From Promethearchaeota archaeon (lineage in GTDB: Archaea; Asgardarchaeota; Lokiarchaeia; Sigynarchaeales; SOKP01): a stretch of 26,697 nt of DNA. The stretch spans positions 1 to 26,697 of the forward strand of contig JAEOTJ010000124.1 in the NCBI GenBank assembly GCA_016839905.1. Reading direction: 5' to 3'. The position numbers and the translations under genes were made by a program. Within the stretch, counting starts at the first letter, position 1. Each line of letters starts with the position of its first letter. Positions 1 to 8,333 of the stretch are shown piece by piece. The notes below the pieces were generated by a model. The model was not told where the DNA came from. It saw only the letters and a list, made by a program, of their open reading frames with translations, and made no database searches.

Positions 1-2
1 AT

Positions 3-1754
3 TTAAATTTTAAGGAAGAGATTAATGTTTCCGTTAGAGCATTTGCGACAGCTGAACTGCTATTTCTATCTGGAGGTTTAATCACGTGGATTGGGGATCA
101 TTACGAGGAAAACTTAACCGAGTCTCCGATAACATATTATAACGCTTCTATAGTTATGGATGGTTTGAATTTTGATGCGGGGATAAATTATATTCAATTA
201 AAGTTTCAACAAACAAATTATACAACCACGTCATTTTATTTTCAAATATTTCTAACGGAACAAGACGTAAATTTAACAATATATATAAATTCTGCAGAAA
301 TAGATCCAGCTGAACCTTTTAGTTTTCTCTACAATGAAGAACTTAACATCTCTGTACGAGCATTTGCCACCGCAGAAAAAATATTTCTAACAGGGGGGCA
401 AATTTCATGGACAAGTGCCATTGAAGCAAAAAGAAATGAGTCCTTGACTGAAAATCCCCTAACTTATTTCAATCTTTTAATCCCAGTTAATGATAGTTAT
501 TTTGATCCGGGAATAAATACTATTTACATTCAATTTCAACAAGTAAACTACTCAACAACCACAATTTCCTTTCAAATTCAAGTTGATCCCATCGAAATAG
601 ACGTAGAGATTATTGACTTTGAAGGATCTTTCGAAACATATATCGGCGAAACTATCACATTAGAAATTAGATTAGAAGATAGTTCTTCTGGGAATCCAAT
701 TGAAAAAGCTCAGATTAACTATAAATGGGATTATGGAGTGGGAGAATTTAAAGAAAAGAGCAAGGGATTATACGAACTTACGATAGACCTTCCCGAAGGG
801 GTAGAAGGTAATTATGAAATGACATTAATTATCACTACAAAGACGGGTATTTATAAAGCTACTGAATCTTCAATAATTATTTCAATTAACCAGAGAGAAC
901 TTCCTGATTATTGGATTTGGATTATTTTAATTGGGCTATTAAGTGCTATTGGTGTTTTAGGAGCATTAAGCTTGAGAGCCTACGTTATTTTGCCCCAGAA
1001 AAGAAAAAAAGAATCAGAATTACTCTTAAAAACACAAAAATTTAAAGATATGCGAAATATTCAAGCAATTGTAGTAGCACAAGGAATGTCAGGCTTACCT
1101 TTGTATATGAAGAGCTATTCAATTTTAGAAGATGAAAATAAAGAATTATTCTCTGGTTTTATTCAAGCAATTACGACGATAAGTAATGAATTGGTAGATA
1201 AGGATGATGAAACAAAAGCTACACGGAAGATTAATGAAACAGCTCGATCTTACGGGATTGAAAAACTATACGAGTTGGACTTTAAGTATTTTCATTGTGT
1301 AATTGTAGATACAAAAACCCTAAGAACTGTTTTTATACTTAGAAATCCCACTTCAGAAAGGCTTAATCATCAATTCATCTATTTAACCTCTGCGATTAGT
1401 TTAAAGTTAGTAGATCAACTTGAAAATTGGAATGGTTCCTTAGAAGGTATTGAAAAAAGAATTCCTCCCATTATCAGTGAATACCTTGATTTACACTATA
1501 AAGAGCAATTTGTTCTTACAAATCCTGCTGATTTAGCCCAAATTAGAAAAGAAAGTGAATTAACATCTATGGAAACCAGGGTCGTGAATACAATACGTTC
1601 TTTTGCAAAAGGAAAAGTTCCCTTTTATTTAAATAGAATCTTAGAATTAGTTTATGAGAAAAATGAAGATTTGATAATTGAAGCAATTGAAAGTTTAATT
1701 GAAAGAAAAATAATTATACCCTATATACCGAAAATATTTGGAGATATAAATTAA
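3..1754 (+). CDS. Membrane-anchored repeat surface protein with cytosolic longin-like and winged-helix tail (5' end outside window)
   Basis: The reading frame is open to the first base of the window, so the N-terminus is missing; the ATG at 156 is internal, because the 51 codons before it continue a repeat. About 583 residues are visible. Residues 1-200 carry an approximately 108-residue beta-rich repeat: a segment containing SVRAFATAE occurs near residue 10 and again near 115, each followed by GINxI...FQQxNYxTT, which suggests Ig-like extracellular domains. A further beta domain reaches about residue 300. A single hydrophobic segment (about 303-329, WIWIILIGLL...) is followed by basic residues, giving an outside-to-inside orientation. 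The cytosolic part (about 345-480) resembles the longin/roadblock-like sensor domains common in Asgard proteins, and the C-terminal 80 residues look like a winged helix. It may be a receptor that couples an ectodomain to GTPase signalling. The topology is well supported; the domain names are inferred. Confidence 0.7.
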   Translation, partial: LNFKEEINVSVRAFATAELLFLSGGLITWIGDHYEENLTESPITYYNASIVMDGLNFDAGINYIQLKFQQTNYTTTSFYFQIFLTEQDVNLTIYINSAEIDPAEPFSFLYNEELNISVRAFATAEKIFLTGGQISWTSAIEAKRNESLTENPLTYFNLLIPVNDSYFDPGINTIYIQFQQVNYSTTTISFQIQVDPIEIDVEIIDFEGSFETYIGETITLEIRLEDSSSGNPIEKAQINYKWDYGVGEFKEKSKGLYELTIDLPEGVEGNYEMTLIITTKTGIYKATESSIIISINQRELPDYWIWIILIGLLSAIGVLGALSLRAYVILPQKRKKESELLLKTQKFKDMRNIQAIVVAQGMSGLPLYMKSYSILEDENKELFSGFIQAITTISNELVDKDDETKATRKINETARSYGIEKLYELDFKYFHCVIVDTKTLRTVFILRNPTSERLNHQFIYLTSAISLKLVDQLENWNGSLEGIEKRIPPIISEYLDLHYKEQFVLTNPADLAQIRKESELTSMETRVVNTIRSFAKGKVPFYLNRILELVYEKNEDLIIEAIESLIERKIIIPYIPKIFGDIN

Positions 1755-1762
1755 TTTCTTTA

Positions 1763-2389
1763 ATGCCATCCAATAAAGAATTCAGATTTGAATGTATTAA
1801 ATGCGGAAATTGTTGTAGTGATAAAAATACGTTTGTTAACATTACCTATATAGATATTTTAAGAATTCAAAAAGCGCTTACTCTTTCTATAGATGAGTTA
1901 TTAGAAATAATCGGATTCTATATTTTTAAAAAAGAACTCTCTGTAGAGGAACTTAAGAAAATGGTGGTACCACCTATAAAAACAGAACGAGGCTTGGCAT
2001 TTATAGGATTGAATAGAAAAAGTAATGGATTCTGTTATTTTTATGATGAAAAAGGAAAGAGATGCATGATATATATATTAAGACCAAAATTCTGTAGAAC
2101 ATTTCCTTTTTCTTTTAGGATTTTATTTGACAAAACTGATAGAACAAAAGCTAAAATTGAGTTATATTATACTGAAAAAGGTTTAGAGTATTGTCCAGGA
2201 ATAAATCAAGATTCTCCCCTCATTAAAGAAGATGAATGGATTAAATTGGGAAAAAAAACGATAGAAAATATGAATGATAACAATATTTTAATAGAAAAAT
2301 GGAATGATGCTGTAAAAAATGGCAGGATCTCTCCATCTGCCAAAAATTTCATATTAACTGTTTTAAATTTAGAGAAAAAAGTTCTTTAA
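1763..2389 (+). CDS. YkgJ-family CxxCxxCC zinc/iron-cluster protein
   Basis: This 208-residue protein has the family signature near its N-terminus (Cys11, Cys14, Cys17, Cys18, reading CIKCGNCC). The expected second half follows: Cys91, Cys101 and the RPxxCRxFPF motif around Cys111, then Cys144. The YkgJ/UPF0153 family is thought to bind a metal ion or iron-sulphur cluster through these cysteines; its biochemical role is not generally established. The ATG at 1763 lies 8 bases after the stop of the upstream surface protein on the same strand, so the two are probably co-transcribed. The next gene is convergent. Family assignment is strong; function is unknown. Confidence 0.85.
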   Translation: MPSNKEFRFECIKCGNCCSDKNTFVNITYIDILRIQKALTLSIDELLEIIGFYIFKKELSVEELKKMVVPPIKTERGLAFIGLNRKSNGFCYFYDEKGKRCMIYILRPKFCRTFPFSFRILFDKTDRTKAKIELYYTEKGLEYCPGINQDSPLIKEDEWIKLGKKTIENMNDNNILIEKWNDAVKNGRISPSAKNFILTVLNLEKKVL

Positions 2390-2414
2390 AAAGATTAGAG
2401 TAAAAAATATAGAT

Positions 2415-4436
2415 TTAAATGGGGGGAAATTGAGAACATGCCAGTAAAGCCCAAAAAAGCATCCTTAACTCAACAGTGAAACCTAATTTGTTTTTTTTCC
2501 AATTAAACTCGTTATTATTCTCAATATTAAAGAATTCTGTAGCATTAACAATGTATTTAATTATTTTTTTGCTTGTGGTAGATTCCTGCTCTTTAAAATT
2601 TAATAAAGCAATAATTAATAATGCTCTTGCTGAATCAGTAATATTATCTTTAATAGAACCATTTGGTTTTATCTTTAATTTGACATATTTTATATAAAAT
2701 TCTTTAAAAAAACTAAGATCTATTGTCTCATCAAAGAGTTTTATTACTGCCACTTGATCAAAAAGATCTAATATGGGGTTGAATTCTTTTAAAATTGATA
2801 CATCAAAGTCAAGTATTGGATCCAATAAATAAGTTTTATCAATTAATATCACTCCGCTTTTATTCAATAATTTTTCACTTAATAAATTATAGAAACCTAA
2901 ATGAAGCTTCTGAGGCGTGATGTTTTGTACTTCTTTTTCTACAAACATTTCAATATTAAGAAGATCTATTATATCTGTATTGTTTATCATATTAAATTCA
3001 GATAATATAGATAATCCATAGAATATGTTAATAGGATCAGGAGGATTATCATTTGAAGTACTAAATACTTTATTATTTACAAATTTTTTTACAATTTCAA
3101 TTATCTCATTTTGATTGAAAGGTATTTCTATATTCAGCATTTTTAAAATTGTAATGTAATAAAATAAATTTTCTAAATTGAAAAAGTTAGGATTGATGCT
3201 TTTAGAATTAATTAAATTTTTATCATTAATCTTAAATGTTTTAATAATATTCGGATTAATAGGAGGAAAATTTCCAAAAAAATTAAGACAATTCTCAATT
3301 TCTTCTTCTTTTAATGTTTCTCTCTTTAGAGGGGATTCCGCTATTGGAGGGGCTTTAATGGGAAGTTCCTTGACTTGAGGTCTCGTTTCTTGAACGGGCG
3401 GCATTGAAGTGCTGGGAGGTTGCGTGAATGGGGGAGTCGTTTCTTGAACGGGCGGCATTGAAGTGCTGGGAGGTTGCGTGAATGGAGGAGTCGTTTCTTG
3501 AACGGGCGGCATTGAAGTGCTGGTAGGTTGCGTGAATGGAGGAGTCGTTTCTTGAACGGCCGGCATTGAAGTGCTGGTAGGTTGCGTGAATGGAGGAGTC
3601 GTTTCTTGAACGGCCGGCATTGAAGTGCTGGTAGGTTGCGTGAATGGAGGAATCGTTTCTTGAACGGCCGGCATTGAAGTGCTGGTAGGTTGCGTGAATG
3701 GAGGAGTCGTTTCTTGAGGAAAAGGTTTAAGCTCTGCTTCATCAAAAAGATCAAATTCCGTTAAAAAATCAAGGTCTAATTCATATTCTGGTAAATCATC
3801 TTCCATGAACGTCTCTTGGCTAATAGTTGGTTGGACGTAAGCTTCCATAGGCATCTCTAGATCCTTAAAATCTTCCATTAATGAAAAATCTGTAAGATTA
3901 ATGTATTTATCTAGTTCCAGAAGTTGGTGATTTAATAAACGCTTGGTATTAGCTGAAAATATATACTTCTCTTTAAATTGATCTAAATATATAATGAATC
4001 CTCGTGGTAATAAATCAAAAAGGTCCAAATTTTCAATTTTAGAATAATCTTTGTCAATTAAATATTCTATTAAAATTTCCATGAGTATTTTATTTATGAT
4101 GCCCTTTAAATCAACTTCAAAGCATTCAGCATAAGTAGAGATTGTTCTTTTTTTCCTACCATGTATCTCTTTAAACTTTTTATCCTCTCTCATCATTCTT
4201 TTTTTAGATATCCCTATTGTATTTAAGGCAGTCTTAGTAGAATATAGAATCATCCCAATAGTGTCCTTAATTTCTTTCTTAGAATCAGATAAAATTGGGG
4301 AATTCAAGTCAATTCCATTATCAATATAAAGATCTTTTATATAAGAATAACATCTTTGATAATATTCAATAAGCTCATTTTTTATAGAAGAGCAGAAGTT
4401 ATAAAGAATTAAGGCAATTTCTTTTTTTTCTGACAT
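2415..4436 (-). CDS. Large helical protein of unknown function with a Pro/Thr tandem-repeat linker
   Basis: This 673-residue protein is not recognised. It has three parts. The N-terminal part (about 1-240) is charged and helical. The linker (about 240-355) is made of six near-identical 18-residue units, roughly QETTPPFTQPTSTSMPAV, plus a seventh partial copy. The C-terminal part (about 370-673) is rich in Leu, Ile and Phe, with repeated pairs of amphipathic helices that loosely recall alpha/alpha-toroid (prenyltransferase-like) folds; that resemblance is weak. There is no signal peptide or membrane segment, so the linker is probably an intracellular disordered spacer. The ATG at 4436 follows an AT-rich promoter region shared with the divergent methyltransferase gene. 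Confidence 0.6.
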   Translation of the reverse strand: MSEKKEIALILYNFCSSIKNELIEYYQRCYSYIKDLYIDNGIDLNSPILSDSKKEIKDTIGMILYSTKTALNTIGISKKRMMREDKKFKEIHGRKKRTISTYAECFEVDLKGIINKILMEILIEYLIDKDYSKIENLDLFDLLPRGFIIYLDQFKEKYIFSANTKRLLNHQLLELDKYINLTDFSLMEDFKDLEMPMEAYVQPTISQETFMEDDLPEYELDLDFLTEFDLFDEAELKPFPQETTPPFTQPTSTSMPAVQETIPPFTQPTSTSMPAVQETTPPFTQPTSTSMPAVQETTPPFTQPTSTSMPPVQETTPPFTQPPSTSMPPVQETTPPFTQPPSTSMPPVQETRPQVKELPIKAPPIAESPLKRETLKEEEIENCLNFFGNFPPINPNIIKTFKINDKNLINSKSINPNFFNLENLFYYITILKMLNIEIPFNQNEIIEIVKKFVNNKVFSTSNDNPPDPINIFYGLSILSEFNMINNTDIIDLLNIEMFVEKEVQNITPQKLHLGFYNLLSEKLLNKSGVILIDKTYLLDPILDFDVSILKEFNPILDLFDQVAVIKLFDETIDLSFFKEFYIKYVKLKIKPNGSIKDNITDSARALLIIALLNFKEQESTTSKKIIKYIVNATEFFNIENNNEFNWKKNKLGFTVELRMLFWALLACSQFPPI
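3393..3716 (-). repeat. Six tandem copies of a 54-bp coding repeat
   Basis: Six head-to-tail 54-bp units (18 codons each) lie inside the 673-residue gene, with a seventh partial unit at about 3380-3392. The units differ at only a few bases: Thr/Ile at one position, Ala/Pro at the penultimate position and Thr/Pro in the middle. The array is clearly more GC-rich than its surroundings. Because 54 is a multiple of three, a second minus-strand frame is open across the array; that frame is a by-product. Low divergence suggests recent expansion or homogenisation, and the copy number probably varies between strains. Confidence 0.95.
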
Positions 4437-4556
4437 TTTTCAAATTTCTTAAAGATAATTGATTTATCAAGTTATATTTATATTATTTTATATTTATATT
4501 CATTTAATTTTTTATATTGATTAAGTCTTTATCTATAAAAAAAAAATAAGAAATCT

Positions 4557-5297
4557 ATGGAAAATTATTGCTATAATAAAATAGCAGAAGATTATCATCA
4601 TAAAAGAAAAAAACCTTGGAAACCTTTAGAAAATTTTTTAAGACAATTAGAAATTGAAGGCTTTTTAATTAAAGGAATATGCGTTGATTTAGGATGCGCT
4701 AATGGAAGGAATTTTAAATTATTGAAAAATGAAAATAATATTTTGATTGGAATTGATATTTCTTTAGAATTATTAACCATTGCTCGATATGATATGATTA
4801 ATTCAAGTAAATATTCTAAAAAAGATTCAAAAAAGATTCATATAATCCTTGGAGATGTTAAGAAAATACCTATTAGATCAAATTTAATAAATAATCTCTT
4901 TTCTATTGCAACAATGCATCATATTAAGGATAAAAGTGAAAGAAAAAAAGCCTTATCTGGAATTTATCAGATAATAAAGGCCAATGGTTTTATTATAATA
5001 ACTGTTTGGAGGAAATGGTTAAAAAAATCTAAATTTTTTTTTCTTTCTGATTGGGTTAAAAGATTCTTTAACCCTATTTATCGAAAACAGCAAAAAAAAA
5101 AAGGACTTAATGAATTTGGTGATAAATACGTACCTTGGACCGTTTCAAGTGAAGAAAAAACATATAATAGATTTTATCATTTCTTTTCAAGGCATGAAAT
5201 TAAAAAGTTAATTAATAAAGATTTTAGACTTAAAAAATGCATAAAATTAGGCGGACCAACTAAAAAGGATAATTTCTTTATTTTAGCTCAAAAATAA
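4557..5297 (+). CDS. Trm9/ALKBH8-type class I SAM-dependent tRNA methyltransferase
   Basis: This 246-residue protein is a class I Rossmann methyltransferase: DLGCANG at 44-50 (SAM-binding motif I), GIDIS at 65-69, a GD at 99-100 and ATMHHI at 118-123. The C-terminal half carries features of the Trm9/ALKBH8 methyltransferase family, notably a VPW at 192-194 and the R-F-Y-H-F-F element at 205-210 where Trm9 proteins have RYYHxF. In eukaryotes Trm9 with Trm112 methylates 5-carboxymethyluridine at the tRNA wobble position. The same reaction here is an inference, and no Trm112-like subunit is visible in the window. A basic insert (about 153-185) lies between the two halves. The gene is divergent from the 673-residue protein and convergent with the small unknown gene. 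Confidence 0.72.
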   Translation: MENYCYNKIAEDYHHKRKKPWKPLENFLRQLEIEGFLIKGICVDLGCANGRNFKLLKNENNILIGIDISLELLTIARYDMINSSKYSKKDSKKIHIILGDVKKIPIRSNLINNLFSIATMHHIKDKSERKKALSGIYQIIKANGFIIITVWRKWLKKSKFFFLSDWVKRFFNPIYRKQQKKKGLNEFGDKYVPWTVSSEEKTYNRFYHFFSRHEIKKLINKDFRLKKCIKLGGPTKKDNFFILAQK

Positions 5298-5312
5298 ACA
5301 AAAAATAAAAGC

Positions 5313-5804
5313 TCAATGACAAATAAATGTATTGTAAGCATCTAAAATATAAGATTTAAAGCCCTCATAATGGTCCTTGATGACAGCTGTATGAATATTA
5401 AATATCCGATTTGAAATATCACAATAAAAAACACCATGGATTGAATCCTCAGGATAAAATTTCCTTCCAACCATTTTCATTCGATTTCCATATAATAATG
5501 TAAATTCATGACTTCTAATCCATGATTGTTCTTTTTTTTTAATTATTACTTTAATTGAATTATATAAATTAATAGCTCTCTGTACTTCTTTAGCATGAAA
5601 TGTTTCTAATCTATCTTTTTTTTCCCAACTGATTTCCATTTTTGCGAGAGAGCCCCAATTCTCATCAAAATTATTTGTAGTATTTAAAAAAACTGAACCA
5701 TTGTTTTTATCTCCAGTACTTTCGACTTCTTCAAACCAAATTGGCATTTTATCAACATTAAAATCAAATTCTTCATTAATATATCTATAATTTGTTATTT
5801 CCAT
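5313..5804 (-). CDS. Small conserved-looking protein of unknown function
   Basis: This 163-residue soluble protein is not recognised. It has mixed alpha/beta character, several Trp and Phe residues in its first half, and a C-terminal stretch (about 120-163, around HGVFYCDISNRIFNIH) that reads like a compact beta-sheet plus helix. There is no signal peptide, membrane segment or clear metal site. The ATG at 5804 is preceded on its own strand by an A-rich, GGA-containing stretch. The stop lies 15 bases from the end of the convergent methyltransferase gene, and the start diverges from the GTPase gene, so it is transcribed alone. Confidence 0.6.
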   Translation of the reverse strand: MEITNYRYINEEFDFNVDKMPIWFEEVESTGDKNNGSVFLNTTNNFDENWGSLAKMEISWEKKDRLETFHAKEVQRAINLYNSIKVIIKKKEQSWIRSHEFTLLYGNRMKMVGRKFYPEDSIHGVFYCDISNRIFNIHTAVIKDHYEGFKSYILDAYNTFICH

Positions 5805-5898
5805 TTTTTTTTTCCTCTATATTAACTTCTAATTAATAAAAGAATAATTTAAATTTATGATTAACTTATATCAACTCTAAAGTTATTGAATAGTCGGA

Positions 5899-5909
5899 AT
5901 ATTTAAAAT
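5899..5909 (+). promoter_or_regulatory. Probable TATA box for the degenerate GTPase gene
   Basis: An AATATTTAAAAT-like element preceded by a GC-containing purine stretch sits about 40 bases before the ATG at 5944. This is the usual archaeal arrangement for a short leader. A short CATAT/ATATG inverted repeat lies just downstream, near the expected start of transcription. The call rests on sequence pattern only. Confidence 0.4.
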
Positions 5910-5943
5910 TTTTTAATCATATGAAAAATATGTAAGTGATCTA

Positions 5944-6840
5944 ATGATATGTGATTATATTTTTAAAATAGTAGTCTTAGGTTCTCCAAGTGTAGGAAAA
6001 ACATCTTTTTTAAGATATAATTCTTCTTGTGTATCTAATTCTACGATGAGTGCAAATTCCATTGGAGTTACATTTCATAATGTACAATATAACTTGGATA
6101 ATGAATTGAAAATAAAATTTCAATTATGGGATATTAAAGCAAGTTCTAAATTTATATATCAATATCCCAAATATTGTGAAGGAGCTAAAGGTTATATTTT
6201 ATGTTTTGATATATCGAATAAAGATTCTTTTAATCAATTACCTAATTGGATAAAAATAATTAGATTAAGTAAAGGCATGAATATTCCAATCATATTAATT
6301 GGAATGAAATCTGATTTAAATCATGAAGTTTCAGAAATGGAAATTGAAAAATTAATAAACGATTATGAGCTTGATGGGTTCTTCTTAACCTCAATCAATT
6401 TAAATTTAAATAGGAGCATCATATTTAAATATCTCGGAAAATTAATTTTTAATTCTCAACACACTCCTACTGAACATTTAAATTCTTTTATGCTAAAAAA
6501 GAGAATATTAATAGAATTAAAATACCTAGGGTCTCTAATAGGGAAAGGAAACATCTCTAATAATGAAGATTTCACTTTCCTTCCACCAGAAGAAAGAGAT
6601 GAAATACTCAAATTTTTAAAATTTTATTCTAATTGTCCAATTTGTAAAAAATCTAACCATAAGAATTATTTGAAAAAAATCTATATCGATTCTAATCCTG
6701 AAAAGGTAAGATTTAAAGAAAAACTAATAACTTTAATAAATGATTCAGAAGATTTTGACGATATCTTTTACAATAAAATTACTCTTGGGATTCCTTGTTG
6801 TGATTGTTATAAAAACATATTTGGAGAAATAAAAAATTAA
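5944..6840 (+). CDS. Degenerate Ras-like small GTPase with putative C-terminal zinc-binding extension
   Basis: This protein has 298 residues, whereas Ras-family domains are about 170. The P-loop is intact (GSPSVGKT at 13-20), but the other nucleotide motifs are eroded. G3 reads WDIKA at 62-66, where WDxxGQ is expected, so both the DxxG glycine and the catalytic glutamine are missing. G4 is MKSD at 121-124 instead of NKxD, and G5 is TSI at 149-151. Residues 175-298 are an added domain with Cys231-x2-Cys234, His239 and a Cys285-Cys286-x-Cys288 cluster, probably a zinc site. It may bind GTP without normal hydrolysis, or act as a scaffold. Its stop shares the TTAA palindrome with the stop of the convergent L13e gene. 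Confidence 0.82.
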   Translation: MICDYIFKIVVLGSPSVGKTSFLRYNSSCVSNSTMSANSIGVTFHNVQYNLDNELKIKFQLWDIKASSKFIYQYPKYCEGAKGYILCFDISNKDSFNQLPNWIKIIRLSKGMNIPIILIGMKSDLNHEVSEMEIEKLINDYELDGFFLTSINLNLNRSIIFKYLGKLIFNSQHTPTEHLNSFMLKKRILIELKYLGSLIGKGNISNNEDFTFLPPEERDEILKFLKFYSNCPICKKSNHKNYLKKIYIDSNPEKVRFKEKLITLINDSEDFDDIFYNKITLGIPCCDCYKNIFGEIKN

Positions 6841-7433
6841 GAATTTAAAAGCTCCTTCCCCTCATCAATCCATTTCTTAATCTTATCTTCCGAACACCCC
6901 TTAACTAACATGGCTAATTCTTTTGGGTTTTCCTTGCATAGATCACTTATGTTTTCAACCCCAACTTGCTGAAATTTCTTTGCTGTAGCTACGCCTAAAC
7001 CGGATAAATCTGTTAAGAGTAATGCTTTCATTTCTTTTTTTGTGGTTATTTTTTGTTTTTTTACTATTTTTGGTTTTGGGGGCACCTCTTTTTTCTTTAA
7101 AGATTCTTTATTATCTTCCTTCACAGTTTTCGGAGGCGCCATTTTCTTCTTCATTTTAAAAGGTTTCGCCTTGATTTTCTTTTCTTTTGGCGTATAAGGC
7201 TTTCTTTTCTTTCCTTTTTTCTCAGGAAGACTTAAAGACTTTAATACATCAATATTGGATTGATGTATTGATTTCCTAAAATAATCTATTTTAATATTAT
7301 AATTTTTTAATAATACAACTGTTTTTCCTGCTTTATTAATTTCGCCTAAAGAAAAACCACTTCCTTTCCTAATATTAGCATCTCTTCTTGGAGATTTTAT
7401 CATTGCTGCAACAATTTTTCGAGGTTCTTCCAT
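6837..7433 (-). CDS. Ribosomal protein L13e with helix-hairpin-helix extension
   Basis: Residues 4-66 match the ribosomal L13e family of eukaryotes and some archaea: a basic RRxxxxRxGxGFSLxEI segment is followed by the hydrophobic strand and the region where eukaryotic L13 has ISVDxRR. Residues 70-135 form a Lys/Pro-rich linker. Residues 139-196 (LSGLGVATAKKFQQVGV...) look like a helix-hairpin-helix domain, which commonly binds nucleic acid. The protein presumably sits in the large ribosomal subunit, with the extension reaching rRNA or another partner. At 198 residues it is longer than the archaeal L13e core. It overlaps the convergent GTPase gene by four bases. Confidence 0.8.
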   Translation of the reverse strand: MEEPRKIVAAMIKSPRRDANIRKGSGFSLGEINKAGKTVVLLKNYNIKIDYFRKSIHQSNIDVLKSLSLPEKKGKKRKPYTPKEKKIKAKPFKMKKKMAPPKTVKEDNKESLKKKEVPPKPKIVKKQKITTKKEMKALLLTDLSGLGVATAKKFQQVGVENISDLCKENPKELAMLVKGCSEDKIKKWIDEGKELLNS

Positions 7434-7557
7434 TTTTTGAATCAGATTTAAATTAATATAATTGTATTCTAAGAAAAAATCTAAAACTTTTATTTTTTAC
7501 TATTTTAAAAAAGATTATTCAAGTTTTCTTTCAAATTAATTTCCTTAATCAATGCTT

Positions 7558-8211
7558 TTAATGATTTTTTTTGTAAGAAATAACATCTAATTGTTCTATT
7601 TTTTTTAAAACATCGGTTATTTCATTTCGGGTTCTTTGAAACATTCTTGCTAATTTGAGAGGTGAATTTTTACCCGTACATTCTAATGCTATTTTATATT
7701 CAAAGTCTTCAATCATCCCCATGGAAAGAATTTTATCTAATACATTTTTTATAATGAGTAATTTAGGAAAAACTTCAGCATAACGACCCCCAATTGTTAA
7801 ATTTTCAATATCTGCTACAAAAGTTAGAAATCTACTTTTTTCAGTTGTTGTTCTAAAAATCTTGAGATCAGACTGGTGTTTTATCCAAAATCGTTTTCCA
7901 ATCTTATGAATCACTTCTTTAAGTTTATCAGTTTCATCGTCTGCATCTGAAATAATACAAAACAATACTCTTGCTAAAGGATGGTAAAATATCACAATAG
8001 TACTATCTTCTGATTCCAATACTCTGGTCATTTCATTTAATCTTCTACCTTTAGCCATAGATTCTTGAATGTTATCTATAGTTCGATTTATTGCATTAAA
8101 GAAATCCGTGATAACATTGCCTTGTATTTTCTTTTTGGCAAATTCTCTAAAAGTTGCCTCCAATAAATTAATTCCATTGTCCCCGTCAATTAGATATATT
8201 TTATATATCAA
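7558..8211 (-). CDS. Longin-like domain protein with C-terminal winged helix
   Basis: This 217-residue protein begins with a beta-strand (IYKIYLIDGDNGINLLE) followed by alternating strands and helices to about residue 155, typical of the longin/roadblock-like sensor domains abundant in Asgard archaea. Residues 160-213 look like a winged helix, ending in a recognition-helix-like stretch with a TRNEITDVLKKIEQLDV core. This is the same architecture as the cytosolic tail of the surface protein at the start of the window. The start is a TTG at 8211; no in-frame ATG occurs before the domain, and an in-frame stop lies five codons upstream. It probably acts as an adaptor or GTPase partner; that role is inferred. 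Confidence 0.6.
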   Translation of the reverse strand: MIYKIYLIDGDNGINLLEATFREFAKKKIQGNVITDFFNAINRTIDNIQESMAKGRRLNEMTRVLESEDSTIVIFYHPLARVLFCIISDADDETDKLKEVIHKIGKRFWIKHQSDLKIFRTTTEKSRFLTFVADIENLTIGGRYAEVFPKLLIIKNVLDKILSMGMIEDFEYKIALECTGKNSPLKLARMFQRTRNEITDVLKKIEQLDVISYKKNH

Positions 8212-8333
8212 GATAAAATAAAATTAATAATTTTTCTTATAAAAATAATAAACAAATATACTTTAATAAATAATAATAAAAAATTGGAATTCTTTTATCT
8301 TATAATAAAAATAACATTAACAATTTGTTAATA

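Noticed and set aside
2476..2697. Plus-strand 73-residue hydrophobic frame
   Set aside because: It lies wholly inside the 673-residue gene on the other strand and reflects its AT-rich helical coding.
3393..3716. CRISPR-like regular repeats
   Set aside because: The 54-bp units are contiguous with no unique spacers and keep the reading frame of the host gene.
3341..3754. Minus-strand 137-residue frame of repeated HSRNLPALQCRPFKKR units
   Set aside because: It is the out-of-frame reading of the 54-bp repeat inside the 673-residue gene; the repeat length keeps it open. It has no protein-like flanks.
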